NCBI GenBank assembly: GCA_024642725.1
Contig: JAHEAO010000026.1
Location: forward strand, 1 to 41,200
Length of the DNA stretch: 41,200 nt
Direction of reading: 5' to 3'
DNA from: Paracoccaceae bacterium
GTDB lineage: Bacteria; Pseudomonadota; Alphaproteobacteria; Rhodobacterales; Rhodobacteraceae
The position numbers and the translations under genes were made by a program. Of this stretch, positions 1-8,227 are shown in pieces. Position 1 is the stretch's first letter, and each line of letters starts with the position of its first letter. The notes beneath the pieces were generated by a model that did not search any database, was not told where the DNA came from, and was given only the letters and a program-made list of their open reading frames with translations.

Positions 1-90
1 TGGCGGAGAGACAGGGATTCGAACCCTGGAGACGGTCTCCCGCCTACACACTTTCCAGGCGTGCGCCTTCGACCACTCGGCCACCTCTCC
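1..90 (-). tRNA. tRNA-Ser (anticodon GGA)
   Basis: Read on the minus strand this is a complete class II tRNA that begins GGAGAGGTGGCC and ends with an encoded CCA. The anticodon stem CACGC/GTGTG encloses the loop CTGGAAA, so the anticodon is GGA and the tRNA decodes UCC/UCU serine codons. A long variable arm, typical of serine tRNAs, follows, then a T arm with the canonical TTCGAAT loop. The acceptor stem pairs GGAGAG with CTCTCC. No integrase gene lies beside it in this window, so there is no sign that it has served as an attachment site here. Confidence 0.97.
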
Positions 91-473
91 GTGCCGCGCT
101 CTTTAGCCTTTGTCGAACCGGGAATGCAAGGGGCAATGGTCCGAAGTTATTGGCCATGGTAACAAGGTCGCGCAGAGGGAAAAGGCACAAACAGCGCAAT
201 TCAATGGTGGTGTTAGCGCGTCCGTCATGCTCGCCTCGGTCTTCTGATTTTTGCCAGCGGAAGTTTGGTTGATTCAGTTCGTTCGCTTGAAGCGCATCTG
301 GCTCTTGCGCCATTCGCGATCTGCAACCTGACTGATGATGACCTGAAATCCGATGCTCCTCCGACCTTCGATAGAATGGCGTATCTTACACTACCACATG
401 ACTGGCTTCGGTTTGACCAGCGACCACATCCCCTGAGCGCCAACTGCAGCGTCTTGGAAAAGGAATCGCTTGG
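91..473. other. Intergenic stretch without a convincing gene
   Basis: This lies between tRNA-Ser and the 3' end of the mechanosensitive channel gene. Open frames exist on both strands (for instance a 70-codon frame on the plus strand starting at a TTG near 265). None has a Shine-Dalgarno sequence or a protein-like composition that I recognise. Apart from the possible tRNA promoter I see no hairpin with a T-run and no repeat. Confidence 0.5.
101..129 (-). promoter_or_regulatory. Possible housekeeping promoter of tRNA-Ser
   Basis: Upstream of the tRNA on the minus strand, TTGCAT (124-129) and CTAAAG (101-106) are separated by exactly 17 bases and would place transcription start a few bases before the tRNA 5' end. 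The match to TTGACA/TATAAT is only partial. It is supported mainly by spacing and position. Confidence 0.4.
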
Positions 474-2900
474 CTAAGTCTTGGGCTCTTCTTCCTGAGG
501 CGGCGTCGGGATATCAAGATTCTCAGGTTTCCGTCCCTGGCCGAAAAGCGCTTCGGGGTTTCTCAACCAGATATCGCGTTGCGCAAACGGGATCTCAATT
601 CCTTCTTCTGCGAAGCGTCTGGCGATTTCGTGATTCATGTCACTTCGAGTGGCCAGCACAAAATTCACATCCCGCAAGATTGCGCGAATTTCGAAATTCA
701 GACTATCGGGTCCAAACTCCATGAAGACAACGGCAGGTGGCGGGTTCATTGCGACGAGCGGATGATCTTCGGCGATCTCCATGAGGATCTTTTCGACTTT
801 GCGCGTGTCCGTTCCGTAGGCAACACCAACTGGCACCCGGACGCGTCCAATAAGATTGCCACGTGTCCAGTTGGTCACGACACCGGAAACCAGATCAGCG
901 TTTGGAACGATCACATCGGTTCGATCGAAGGTCTCAATGCGTGTCGAACGAACGGAAATATCGCGTACGATGCCATTCTGACCTGCGACCTCGATCCAAT
1001 CGCCTTCAGCTATGGGACGCTCGATCAGCAGGATGATCCCTGAAACGAAATTCGAGACAATTGTCTGCAATCCAAAACCGATGCCGACCGAGAGCGCACC
1101 GGCGACGATCGCAAGTGAAGACAGATCGATTCCGGCGGATGTGATTGCAACGACTGCGGACAAGAAGACGCCGACGTAACCCAAACCCGACAGGATTGCG
1201 GTACGACCTCCGGCATCAATCTTTGTCTTTGGCAGAACGGTGGTTCGCAGCCCCCTCTGTGCGAGGCGCGTCAACCCGAAACCAATGGAAAAGACGATAG
1301 CCAATTTTAGCAGAACGACCGGCGAGATCGGAATCCCCGCGACGACGAAGCCCTGTTTGAACTTGCTCCAGACCTCCAGAAGATCAGAGACTCGGGCCCC
1401 CCAGAACAGCGCGAATACAGGCAGGGAAAGCAGCACAAGCCCAAATCCGATCATGACAGGCATCAGCGCTTGGCGCGTTTCTTCGTCCGTCTTCCTGGTG
1501 GCCGATGAATAGATATCGAGGATGACTTCCTGCAAGACCAAGAGCAGTCCAATCAATCCGATGGAAAGAACCGTTGGAAAGATGAAGTAGACTGCGGCGG
1601 TATTGTATCCGACCGCCCCGAGAAGCGGGCCTGCAATCCCGAAGACCACCATCGCACGACCAAAGATCGCCCCCATGCTCTTACGCAAGTCACCGGCGGA
1701 CTCGCCCTCGGGGGCCTGCAGCACCATTTCGGATGGCGCGCCCGTTGGCTGAGTCAGAAAGATGACGGTACCCAGACGGAACAGGATCACTCCCATGACC
1801 ACAAGTACAGGAAACGCGAGCACGGCTCGGCTCGCGATGGAGTAGTCGTCATGCTGCGCGAGGTCGAGCAGGAGGAGTGAGAGCCCGAACAAGGGGCCCA
1901 GCAAACCTATGTAGAAGCGCAATTCAGCACGTTTCCCCGTATCCATGCTACGGGCGATGCCCTGACTTTCATCCTTTGGGAACAAACGCAGTGCCAACCA
2001 CCGGGCAAGAAATATCGAAATGCCCAACACGGGCAAATTGGCCAAGACAATCGTTCCACGTTCACCGAAAAGCCGAGTGGACGACAATGCAGCCGTCAAG
2101 AGCACGATACCGGCTACCGGAAGAAGAACCTGACCCAGAGAAACAAGAAAAGCTTTCGTCTCCCGAAATCTCGTCATCTTGCGTTTGGAATGGACGTAAT
2201 TGGTCAGACGCTCCATCCATCTTCGGCCTCTGGCGAGCAACACAACAGCCACCAGCAAATAGAAGCCGGTGACAAGCAGGTTATTCGCAAAATAACTGCG
2301 TCGTTCCGCATCGTTCCAAGCCTTCGCAACCTCGTCGGCTATCGCGGCAACCGACATTCCCAGGTCATTGAAAGCGCTCAACCAAAGTGTCGGGTTCAAC
2401 GGTGAGGGGCCAAGTTCAAGGAGGCGCTTTGCCTCCCGTTCTCTGATCAGGTTGTCGACCTGACCAATCAAACCGTCCGCATGAAGGAAAGCTTCATCGG
2501 CCTTCAGTCTGGGGGCCTGCAATTCCGCAAGTTGTGCAGTCAGCTCGGCCCTGCGGATGGCCACCAGTTCTGGTTCTGCAGCACCTTCGGCTGGCGCCGG
2601 TCCGAGTGCCGAAATCTGATCATTCAGAATCGAAATGCGACTGTTGTTGATATTCTGCAGGCCGGAAAACTGACCGCGCCAACTTGCCAATTCGTTTCTT
2701 ATGGCTTCCAACTCTGCTGTCGTCGCTGCTGCCGAATCCAAGTCATCTTCGACACCTGTGGCGAAGTTGCGCCAGGCCTCGTAGTCTGGGAGTGGCGCAG
2801 CATCTTGCGCTGACGCCATGGTTTGAAGATGGTACGGGCCCATCGCAACGGCGATAAACGCGAATAGACAAATGCTCAGTACAGTGGCTAAACGGCGCAT
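474..2900 (-). CDS. Mechanosensitive channel, MscS family with N-terminal DUF3772 region
   Basis: This 808-residue inner-membrane protein of the large MscS type probably releases solutes on hypo-osmotic shock. It has an N-terminal signal-like hydrophobic segment (about residues 5-25) and a periplasmic coiled-coil-rich region of DUF3772 type (about 35-190). About ten hydrophobic segments follow. The MscS pore helix and beta domain come near residues 590-690, where a Gly/Ala-rich pore stretch containing SVGIGFGLQTIVSNFVSG is followed by IERPIAEGDWIEV. The C-terminus is a cytoplasmic extension rich in Pro and Glu. The start codon shares one base with the cysK stop (TGATG), which implies translational coupling to cysK. 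It ends the cfa-trgA-trgB-cysK run. I see no clear terminator after it. The family is certain; the osmotic role is inferred from it. Confidence 0.93.
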   Translation of the reverse strand: MRRLATVLSICLFAFIAVAMGPYHLQTMASAQDAAPLPDYEAWRNFATGVEDDLDSAAATTAELEAIRNELASWRGQFSGLQNINNSRISILNDQISALGPAPAEGAAEPELVAIRRAELTAQLAELQAPRLKADEAFLHADGLIGQVDNLIREREAKRLLELGPSPLNPTLWLSAFNDLGMSVAAIADEVAKAWNDAERRSYFANNLLVTGFYLLVAVVLLARGRRWMERLTNYVHSKRKMTRFRETKAFLVSLGQVLLPVAGIVLLTAALSSTRLFGERGTIVLANLPVLGISIFLARWLALRLFPKDESQGIARSMDTGKRAELRFYIGLLGPLFGLSLLLLDLAQHDDYSIASRAVLAFPVLVVMGVILFRLGTVIFLTQPTGAPSEMVLQAPEGESAGDLRKSMGAIFGRAMVVFGIAGPLLGAVGYNTAAVYFIFPTVLSIGLIGLLLVLQEVILDIYSSATRKTDEETRQALMPVMIGFGLVLLSLPVFALFWGARVSDLLEVWSKFKQGFVVAGIPISPVVLLKLAIVFSIGFGLTRLAQRGLRTTVLPKTKIDAGGRTAILSGLGYVGVFLSAVVAITSAGIDLSSLAIVAGALSVGIGFGLQTIVSNFVSGIILLIERPIAEGDWIEVAGQNGIVRDISVRSTRIETFDRTDVIVPNADLVSGVVTNWTRGNLIGRVRVPVGVAYGTDTRKVEKILMEIAEDHPLVAMNPPPAVVFMEFGPDSLNFEIRAILRDVNFVLATRSDMNHEIARRFAEEGIEIPFAQRDIWLRNPEALFGQGRKPENLDIPTPPQEEEPKT

Positions 2901-3931
2901 CAGTCTTCAAACACGCTCGGGAGAATGCGTGGCGCATGGTCCAGCCACGTCGGGAACGGCAGGCCCTTGTCCTTCAGGAAGGCAGGGTTGAACAGTTTCG
3001 ACTGGTAGCGATTGCCATAGTCACAAAGAACGGTCACGATGACATTTCCCGGCCCGAGGTCCCGCGCCAGCCTTATGGCACCGGCGATGTTAATTCCGCT
3101 TGAACCACCAAGGCATAGCCCTTCATTTTGCAGAATATCAAAGACTATCGGCAGGGCTTCATCGTCAGGAATCTGATACGCGTGGTCAGGTGAGAACCCT
3201 TCAAGGTTCGCAGTAATCCGACCTTGTCCGATCCCTTCGGTTATCGAGTTGCCCTCAGATTTGAACTCACCGGTTTTGTAGTAGCTATAAAGAGCTGCCC
3301 CCATCGGGTCGGCCAACCCGATCTTGACGCCCTTGGGTTGAAGTACCGATGCCACTCCAGCGAGTGTGCCCCCGGATCCAACCGCACAGACGAATCCGTT
3401 TACGGCTCCATCTGTCTGATCCCAGATTTCCGGGCCTGTCGTTTCAATATGGGCCTGCCTGTTTGCTACATTGTCGAACTGGTTTGCCCAAACCGCGCCG
3501 TTGGGCTCACTCTGGGCAAGGCGCTGAGCGAGACGTTGGGAATAGCGCACATAATTGTTGGGGTTCTTGTAGGGCGCGGCGGGGACCTGCACCAACTCGG
3601 CCCCGGAAAGCCTCAGCATGTCCTTCTTTTCCTGACTTTGCGTCTCGGGGATTACTATCACAGTTCTGAAGCCCAAGGAGGCCCCGACAAGCGCAAGGCC
3701 GATGCCGGTATTGCCTGCCGTGCCCTCGACAATCGTTCCACCGGGACGTAGCGCGCCCGACGCAACCGCATCTTGGATGATATAGAGCGCCGCGCGGTCT
3801 TTGACAGACTGGCCCGGGTTCAGGAATTCGGCCTTTCCGAGAATCTCGCAGCCAGTCGCCTCGCTTGCGGCCTTCAGACGGATCAAGGGGGTGTTGCCGA
3901 TGCTGTCCGAAAGGTCTTTTTTGACTTGCAT
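2900..3931 (-). CDS. cysK: Cysteine synthase A (O-acetylserine sulfhydrylase)
   Basis: This PLP enzyme of fold type II makes cysteine from O-acetylserine and sulfide in the cytosol. The 343-residue product starts MQVKKDLSDS and carries the PLP lysine in NPGQSVKDRA (Lys44), a substrate-binding EGTAGNTGIGLA loop and the phosphate-binding GSGGT loop. The ATG at 3931 is preferred to an upstream in-frame start at 4030: family homology begins here, an AAGGG element precedes it, and the longer start would run into trgB. It follows trgB by 56 bases, and its stop overlaps the mscS start. In R. sphaeroides cysK lies next to trgAB and contributes to tellurite resistance (established for that organism). 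A cystathionine beta-synthase-like activity cannot be excluded from sequence alone. Confidence 0.94.
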   Translation of the reverse strand: MQVKKDLSDSIGNTPLIRLKAASEATGCEILGKAEFLNPGQSVKDRAALYIIQDAVASGALRPGGTIVEGTAGNTGIGLALVGASLGFRTVIVIPETQSQEKKDMLRLSGAELVQVPAAPYKNPNNYVRYSQRLAQRLAQSEPNGAVWANQFDNVANRQAHIETTGPEIWDQTDGAVNGFVCAVGSGGTLAGVASVLQPKGVKIGLADPMGAALYSYYKTGEFKSEGNSITEGIGQGRITANLEGFSPDHAYQIPDDEALPIVFDILQNEGLCLGGSSGINIAGAIRLARDLGPGNVIVTVLCDYGNRYQSKLFNPAFLKDKGLPFPTWLDHAPRILPSVFED

Positions 3932-3987
3932 CTCAAGCGCGCCCTTCAACTGATATCGGTTCTGTTTAGGATGGAGGGGGCCAGAAC

Positions 3988-5115
3988 TCAAGCACCCTGC
4001 CTTATCTCTTCGCGGTGGCGATCCAGCCACAGCGCGGAAAGTATTAACGGCCCATTTTGCGCTTCGCCGGTCGCCAACATTTCCATCAGAGCATCAAAAC
4101 TCAGCAGATGGCCCCGGATATCTTCGGCTTCCGATGCAAGCCCGGCCGAACCTGCCGAATTGTCGGGCAAATCGGCGAGGCCAACGTATGAATACAGATA
4201 CTCTGTCATTGCGCCCGGCGAAGGATAGTAGTTGCCAACGGGAAATAGCCTGCTGACGGATAGACCGGTCTCCTCTTCCATTTCCCTGCGTGCAGCGTCC
4301 TCCGGGGTTTCTCCCGGGTCAATTCGCCCTGCGACAGGTTCAATCGACCACGGACTCGGGTCCCCTCTCAGGTATGGTCCGAACCTAAACTGCTCAATGA
4401 CAAGCACCCGGTCCCTGACCGGATCATATGGCAATACGGTCGCCGCATCGCCTGAAACGAAGGCGGCCCGTGTAACCACCGGGCTTATATCGCCATCGAA
4501 CCGAGGGAAGGATAAATCCATTTCCTGTATGGCAAAATAATTTGAATACGGCTTGCGTGACTCGTGGATATCCACATCCGATCTTTTGGGCCCTGCCCTA
4601 TCCCGTCCGGGAGAGTCTGATGAACTTGCTCGAACGGCAGAGGACGCGCGCTGCAGTATTTGCGGGTAGCGTCGTGCAACATCGTGGGCGGAAACCCTGC
4701 CGTAACTTTCCATCATTTCTAATGCGGCAACTAGCACAGTCGGCGCCCACTCACGTTCCCAATCTTTCAAGTCCCAAAGCGCGCCGATTGGCCATCTGCC
4801 TTCGCCGGTCAAGTAGACCTGCGTTTCGCGAACATCCTCGCCAACCCTGACCCGCACCGGTTCCAGAACGTAGTCATAGCCGCCCTCATAGAAATCCAGC
4901 CGCGCGATGTCCGTATCCGATAGTCCATTGACCAATACCCCGTGTGCGAGGCTGTCCTTGGCTTTGATCATGACTGGAAAGCTCTGATCAAGGACCCAAT
5001 GCACGGCGTGATCGTCCAGCGCCGCTGGCGAAATATCGAGATTACGGCTTTCCCCGATCACGAGCTTGAGGAGCGGCAAATGGCATAAGGTGCCGTAAAA
5101 AAACAATGATTTCAA
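3988..5115 (-). CDS. trgB: TrgB-like protein: gamma-glutamylcyclotransferase-like domain fused to Nudix hydrolase
   Basis: This two-domain cytosolic protein has an N-terminal AIG2/gamma-glutamylcyclotransferase-like fold (it opens with LFFYGTL, typical of the family) over about residues 1-150. A Nudix domain of the ADP-ribose pyrophosphatase type follows. Its Nudix box is visible as GETPEDAARREMEEETGL, matching GX5EX7REUXEEXGU. The arrangement matches TrgB of R. sphaeroides, linked to tellurite resistance together with trgA. The start is uncertain. The frame is open to a GTG at 5145 inside trgA, but a GGAG element precedes a TTG at 5115, just after the trgA stop, and gives an N-terminus MKSLFFYGTL like the family. 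The substrate of either domain is unknown. Confidence 0.85.
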   Translation of the reverse strand: MKSLFFYGTLCHLPLLKLVIGESRNLDISPAALDDHAVHWVLDQSFPVMIKAKDSLAHGVLVNGLSDTDIARLDFYEGGYDYVLEPVRVRVGEDVRETQVYLTGEGRWPIGALWDLKDWEREWAPTVLVAALEMMESYGRVSAHDVARRYPQILQRASSAVRASSSDSPGRDRAGPKRSDVDIHESRKPYSNYFAIQEMDLSFPRFDGDISPVVTRAAFVSGDAATVLPYDPVRDRVLVIEQFRFGPYLRGDPSPWSIEPVAGRIDPGETPEDAARREMEEETGLSVSRLFPVGNYYPSPGAMTEYLYSYVGLADLPDNSAGSAGLASEAEDIRGHLLSFDALMEMLATGEAQNGPLILSALWLDRHREEIRQGA

Positions 5116-5120
5116 GGGCT

Positions 5121-5561
5121 TCAGCTCCAGCGCCTGGATGCCCACTCCGCCAGCCAGCCGCCAAACAAACCACCGACAATCATAGTGCCAATGATTTCGG
5201 GCGTCCGGATCAATCTGAAGTAATCAATTGCAATTGCTATCATCGCCTTGATCGCGTGCATCGGGCCATTGTACCTGCTCTTCAATGACAGATCGAGCAT
5301 GTCGTATCCCGAGAAAATGAAGATTCCCCAAAAAGCGATGAGAGCCGAAGTCGTAAGTCCATAGCCCAAACTGGGCCGCAAGCCGTCACCCGCTCTGGCC
5401 CCCGCCATCGACCAGCCAGATAGAAAACCGACGAAATACATCGTTTCATTGAACAAGCCCGTCTTGGTGCCTTCGGGCAACAACGGCTTAACAAGATCCG
5501 CCGCGAACCACCCTAGGGCGGAGAAGAAAAGGGCGGCAAAGAGACGTGCGGCGGTTGGCAT
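5121..5561 (-). CDS. trgA: TrgA family membrane protein (tellurite resistance)
   Basis: This 146-residue integral membrane protein resembles TrgA of R. sphaeroides. An N-terminal hydrophobic segment (about 5-22), central segments (about 42-55 and 68-88) and a C-terminal segment (about 122-140) give roughly four membrane passes. It begins six bases after the cfa stop and ends just before the likely trgB start, so it is clearly co-transcribed. No strong Shine-Dalgarno precedes the ATG, so translation may depend on coupling to cfa. The biochemical function of TrgA is not known to me. The resistance phenotype is from the R. sphaeroides trgAB work and is transferred here by homology and gene order. 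Confidence 0.87.
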   Translation of the reverse strand: MPTAARLFAALFFSALGWFAADLVKPLLPEGTKTGLFNETMYFVGFLSGWSMAGARAGDGLRPSLGYGLTTSALIAFWGIFIFSGYDMLDLSLKSRYNGPMHAIKAMIAIAIDYFRLIRTPEIIGTMIVGGLFGGWLAEWASRRWS

Positions 5562-5567
5562 TCTGGT

Positions 5568-6779
5568 TTAGCCCGGTCTTGAAACGGTGATCTGCGTTAC
5601 GTCGCAGTTTCCGCTGTGAAACGTCGCAGCACAAGAGGTCAGGTAGAAATTCCACATCCGTCTGAATCTCTCATCAAAGCCCAAAGGTGCAATCTGCTCC
5701 CACCGCTCGTTGAATGTATCATGCCAACGGCGCAGTGTGTGGCTGTAGCTTTCTCCGAAATCCACCGACCGCGCGACCTTCAGCCCGGCCCGCTCTACCT
5801 CGGCTCTCAGCACAGTCGGGCTTGGCAGCATTCCACCAGGAAAGATGTATTTCTGGATAAAGTCCACGCCTCTCTTGTAGATGTGAAACCTGCGATCCTG
5901 GACCGTGATAATCTGCAGTGTCGCAACCTTACCGGGTTTAAGACACTGCCGTAACTTATTGAAATACAAAGGCCAATACTTTTCCCCGACAGCCTCGAAC
6001 ATCTCGATGCTGGCGATTCCGTCGTACCGCCCATTTTCGTCCCGATAGTCTTGGAGCTTGATCTGGACGCGGTCAGAAAGCCCTAGGCGCTTCATCCTCG
6101 CGATTGCAAAATCATGTTGTTCCCGCGAGATCGTCAGCCCGGTCACTCTTAGTCCGCGATGGCCGGCGGCGTATTCCGCAAATCCCCCCCAGCCGCAGCC
6201 GATCTCCAACACATGGTCACCGGGCTGAACGCCCATCTGATCGACCATGCTCGCATATTTTTGAACTTGTGCCTTCTCGAGACTTTCCTGGCCGGTTTCA
6301 AACTTGGCCGAGGAATAAGTCATCGTGTCGTCTAGCCACACACTGTAAAATTCATTGCCAAGATCATAATGGTGCGAAATGTTCTTTCTCGCTTGGCGCT
6401 TGCTGTTGGAGAGCCACCAGAACCGCAACTTCTCGTAGGCGCGCAAGATACCGATACCCGGAAAACCATCATAAATTTCTTCATTATCCGCATGAACCAG
6501 ATCCATGAAGGCTTGCAAGTCAGGAGTGGACCATTGGCCATCGAGATAGGCCTCTGAGAAGCCAAGGTCGCCCTCGCGGATGAGGCGCGCGAAGACATCT
6601 GGATCATGAAAGGTGACTTCGGCAACTGGTCCCGGCGATTTGCCCTCTGCGCGAAAGCGCCTGCCATCCGGCAAGACGATGTCCAGCCGCCCATGGTTCA
6701 TGGATTGCGCGATCGCAAAGACCTGCGAAAAGTATCTTGGCAAATTGCGCTGTCCGGCCGTTGAAGTCAGCGTTTGCAT
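5568..6779 (-). CDS. cfa: Cyclopropane-fatty-acyl-phospholipid synthase family methyltransferase
   Basis: This 403-residue SAM-dependent enzyme should add a methylene group across double bonds of membrane phospholipid acyl chains. It acts at the cytoplasmic face of the membrane. An N-terminal lipid-binding region (about 1-130) precedes the catalytic domain. The SAM-binding loop is VLEIGCGWGGFAEYAA (about 190-205), and the CFA-type signature KNISHHYDLGNEFY lies near 132-145. The ATG at 6779 follows a purine-rich GGGGGTGAGGA. It heads the run cfa-trgA-trgB-cysK-mscS. The related cfaA of R. sphaeroides belongs to the singlet-oxygen stress response, but I could not confirm an RpoE-type promoter upstream here. 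Confidence 0.93.
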   Translation of the reverse strand: MQTLTSTAGQRNLPRYFSQVFAIAQSMNHGRLDIVLPDGRRFRAEGKSPGPVAEVTFHDPDVFARLIREGDLGFSEAYLDGQWSTPDLQAFMDLVHADNEEIYDGFPGIGILRAYEKLRFWWLSNSKRQARKNISHHYDLGNEFYSVWLDDTMTYSSAKFETGQESLEKAQVQKYASMVDQMGVQPGDHVLEIGCGWGGFAEYAAGHRGLRVTGLTISREQHDFAIARMKRLGLSDRVQIKLQDYRDENGRYDGIASIEMFEAVGEKYWPLYFNKLRQCLKPGKVATLQIITVQDRRFHIYKRGVDFIQKYIFPGGMLPSPTVLRAEVERAGLKVARSVDFGESYSHTLRRWHDTFNERWEQIAPLGFDERFRRMWNFYLTSCAATFHSGNCDVTQITVSRPG

Positions 6780-6915
6780 TCCTCACCCCCTTGTCTTGGG
6801 AGGCTAGTAAATACTACGCCCTGCAAGCAACTGTTTTCGTTTACTTCCCCGAGCGAGTCGAGGCAGTTCGTAGCCGCTGCACCTGCTTGTTCCAGATGGC
6901 TGGATGTCCGATCCG

Positions 6916-8139
6916 TTAAAGGATGTGATCCAGCGCGACGATCAGATGGTCGATTTCGGCTTGGGTCGTGTAGTGAACAAAGCTGAGCCGCAGGACGCCC
7001 TTGGAAAGATCGACCCCCATAGCCTCAAGCGGGCGCACCGCATAGAAGTCACCGCCGCCTGCGTTAATTCCATGCGGGGCAAGCGCTGCAGCGGCATCCT
7101 CTCCGCTTCCCTCGAGAGCAACCGCAACCGTCGGCGCACGTTTCCTGGCATCCTTGGGTCCGAGCAGCCGGACTGAATTCTTGCTCGCGAAATAGTCCAG
7201 CAATGGTTGAAGGATCCGGATCTCATGGTCGCGCATCAGGTCATGCACGGCTTCACCGCGACCGGTAGCGTCTCTATGATCTTGAAAATGGCGCGAATAG
7301 AGCGTTTCAAGGTAGTCTGCCATCCCCGCGCTTGCCGCGACTTGGGCGTGGTCCGGGCCAGCGGGCGTGAAACGCTTGTATAGAACATCGCCGTTAAAAT
7401 AGTGGCCTTGATTCGGAAGCCTTTCGCCAAGCGCTCGCCGGATGACCATTATTCCTTGGTGGGGACCGTAGGTTTTGTAGGCAGAAAACAGATAGATATC
7501 CGCTCCAAGCTTTCCGACATTGGGGAACCCATGTGGAGCATAGCTGACCCCGTCAACGCAGACATAAGCGCCCGCTGCATGCGCCTTGGCTGTGATTTTG
7601 GCGACATCGTTGATCTCGCCAACAACATTCGAGCAATGGGGAAAGACCACGAGCCTGACAGAGTCGTCCAGCAATGCGTCAAGGTCGTCTGGATCGAGAT
7701 GCCCCGTATCCGGATGGATCTTCCATTCGCGAATCTCGATGCCGGAGTCTGCAAGACGCCGCCACGGACCGGAATTCGCTTCGTGGTCCTGGTTTGTCAC
7801 GATAACCGCATCACCCGGTTTCAAAAACTGCCGGAATGCTTGTGACAACACATACGTGTTTTGGGTGGACGATGGCCCGAAACTAACTTCATCGGTCGCC
7901 ACGCCCAGAATCGCTGCCATTCGCTGCCGCGCTTCGTCCATCTCCTCCCCGGCGACCCGACTTGCATCATACGGGAAATAGGGCTGCACTTTCCGCTCTC
8001 GGTAGAACCTCGTCAGCCGGTCTACGACTGGGGCACAGGGATAGGACCCGCCAGCGTTCTCAAAGAAGCACTGCTTTGCCAAGGACGGCTCTGAAAAAGC
8101 TGGAAACTGACCTCGAACGAAATCGACATCCAATTGCAT
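6916..8139 (-). CDS. Aminotransferase class V-fold PLP protein (cysteine-desulfurase-like, catalytic Cys not seen)
   Basis: This 407-residue PLP-dependent protein is of the NifS/SufS-like class V fold. Visible landmarks are GPSSTQNTYVL (cofactor phosphate region), HEANSGPW, VDGVSYAPHG (the Asp that pairs with the pyridine nitrogen) and SAYKTYGPHQG with the Schiff-base lysine. The C-terminal loop that holds the catalytic cysteine in desulfurases reads GGGDFYAVRPLEAMG, with no cysteine, so sulfur transfer is unlikely. The start at 8139 is set by a perfect AGGAGG (8146-8151); an in-frame start at 8157 lies upstream of that site and was rejected. It follows acuI by 88 bases on the same strand and may belong to the DMSP transcription unit. 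Its substrate is unknown. Confidence 0.85.
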   Translation of the reverse strand: MQLDVDFVRGQFPAFSEPSLAKQCFFENAGGSYPCAPVVDRLTRFYRERKVQPYFPYDASRVAGEEMDEARQRMAAILGVATDEVSFGPSSTQNTYVLSQAFRQFLKPGDAVIVTNQDHEANSGPWRRLADSGIEIREWKIHPDTGHLDPDDLDALLDDSVRLVVFPHCSNVVGEINDVAKITAKAHAAGAYVCVDGVSYAPHGFPNVGKLGADIYLFSAYKTYGPHQGIMVIRRALGERLPNQGHYFNGDVLYKRFTPAGPDHAQVAASAGMADYLETLYSRHFQDHRDATGRGEAVHDLMRDHEIRILQPLLDYFASKNSVRLLGPKDARKRAPTVAVALEGSGEDAAAALAPHGINAGGGDFYAVRPLEAMGVDLSKGVLRLSFVHYTTQAEIDHLIVALDHIL

Positions 8140-8227
8140 GAAGCACCTCCTCGCCAACCCATGCCGCCGAAGATGCGCAACGTCAACCCGCTCAAACCGG
8201 CGAAATCCTTTCGATCAAGGTGGGACC

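Noticed and set aside
1-90. tRNA-Ser as an integration site of a mobile island
   Set aside because: No integrase and no direct repeat of the tRNA 3' end were seen in the window, and the adjoining genes look like ordinary chromosomal genes.
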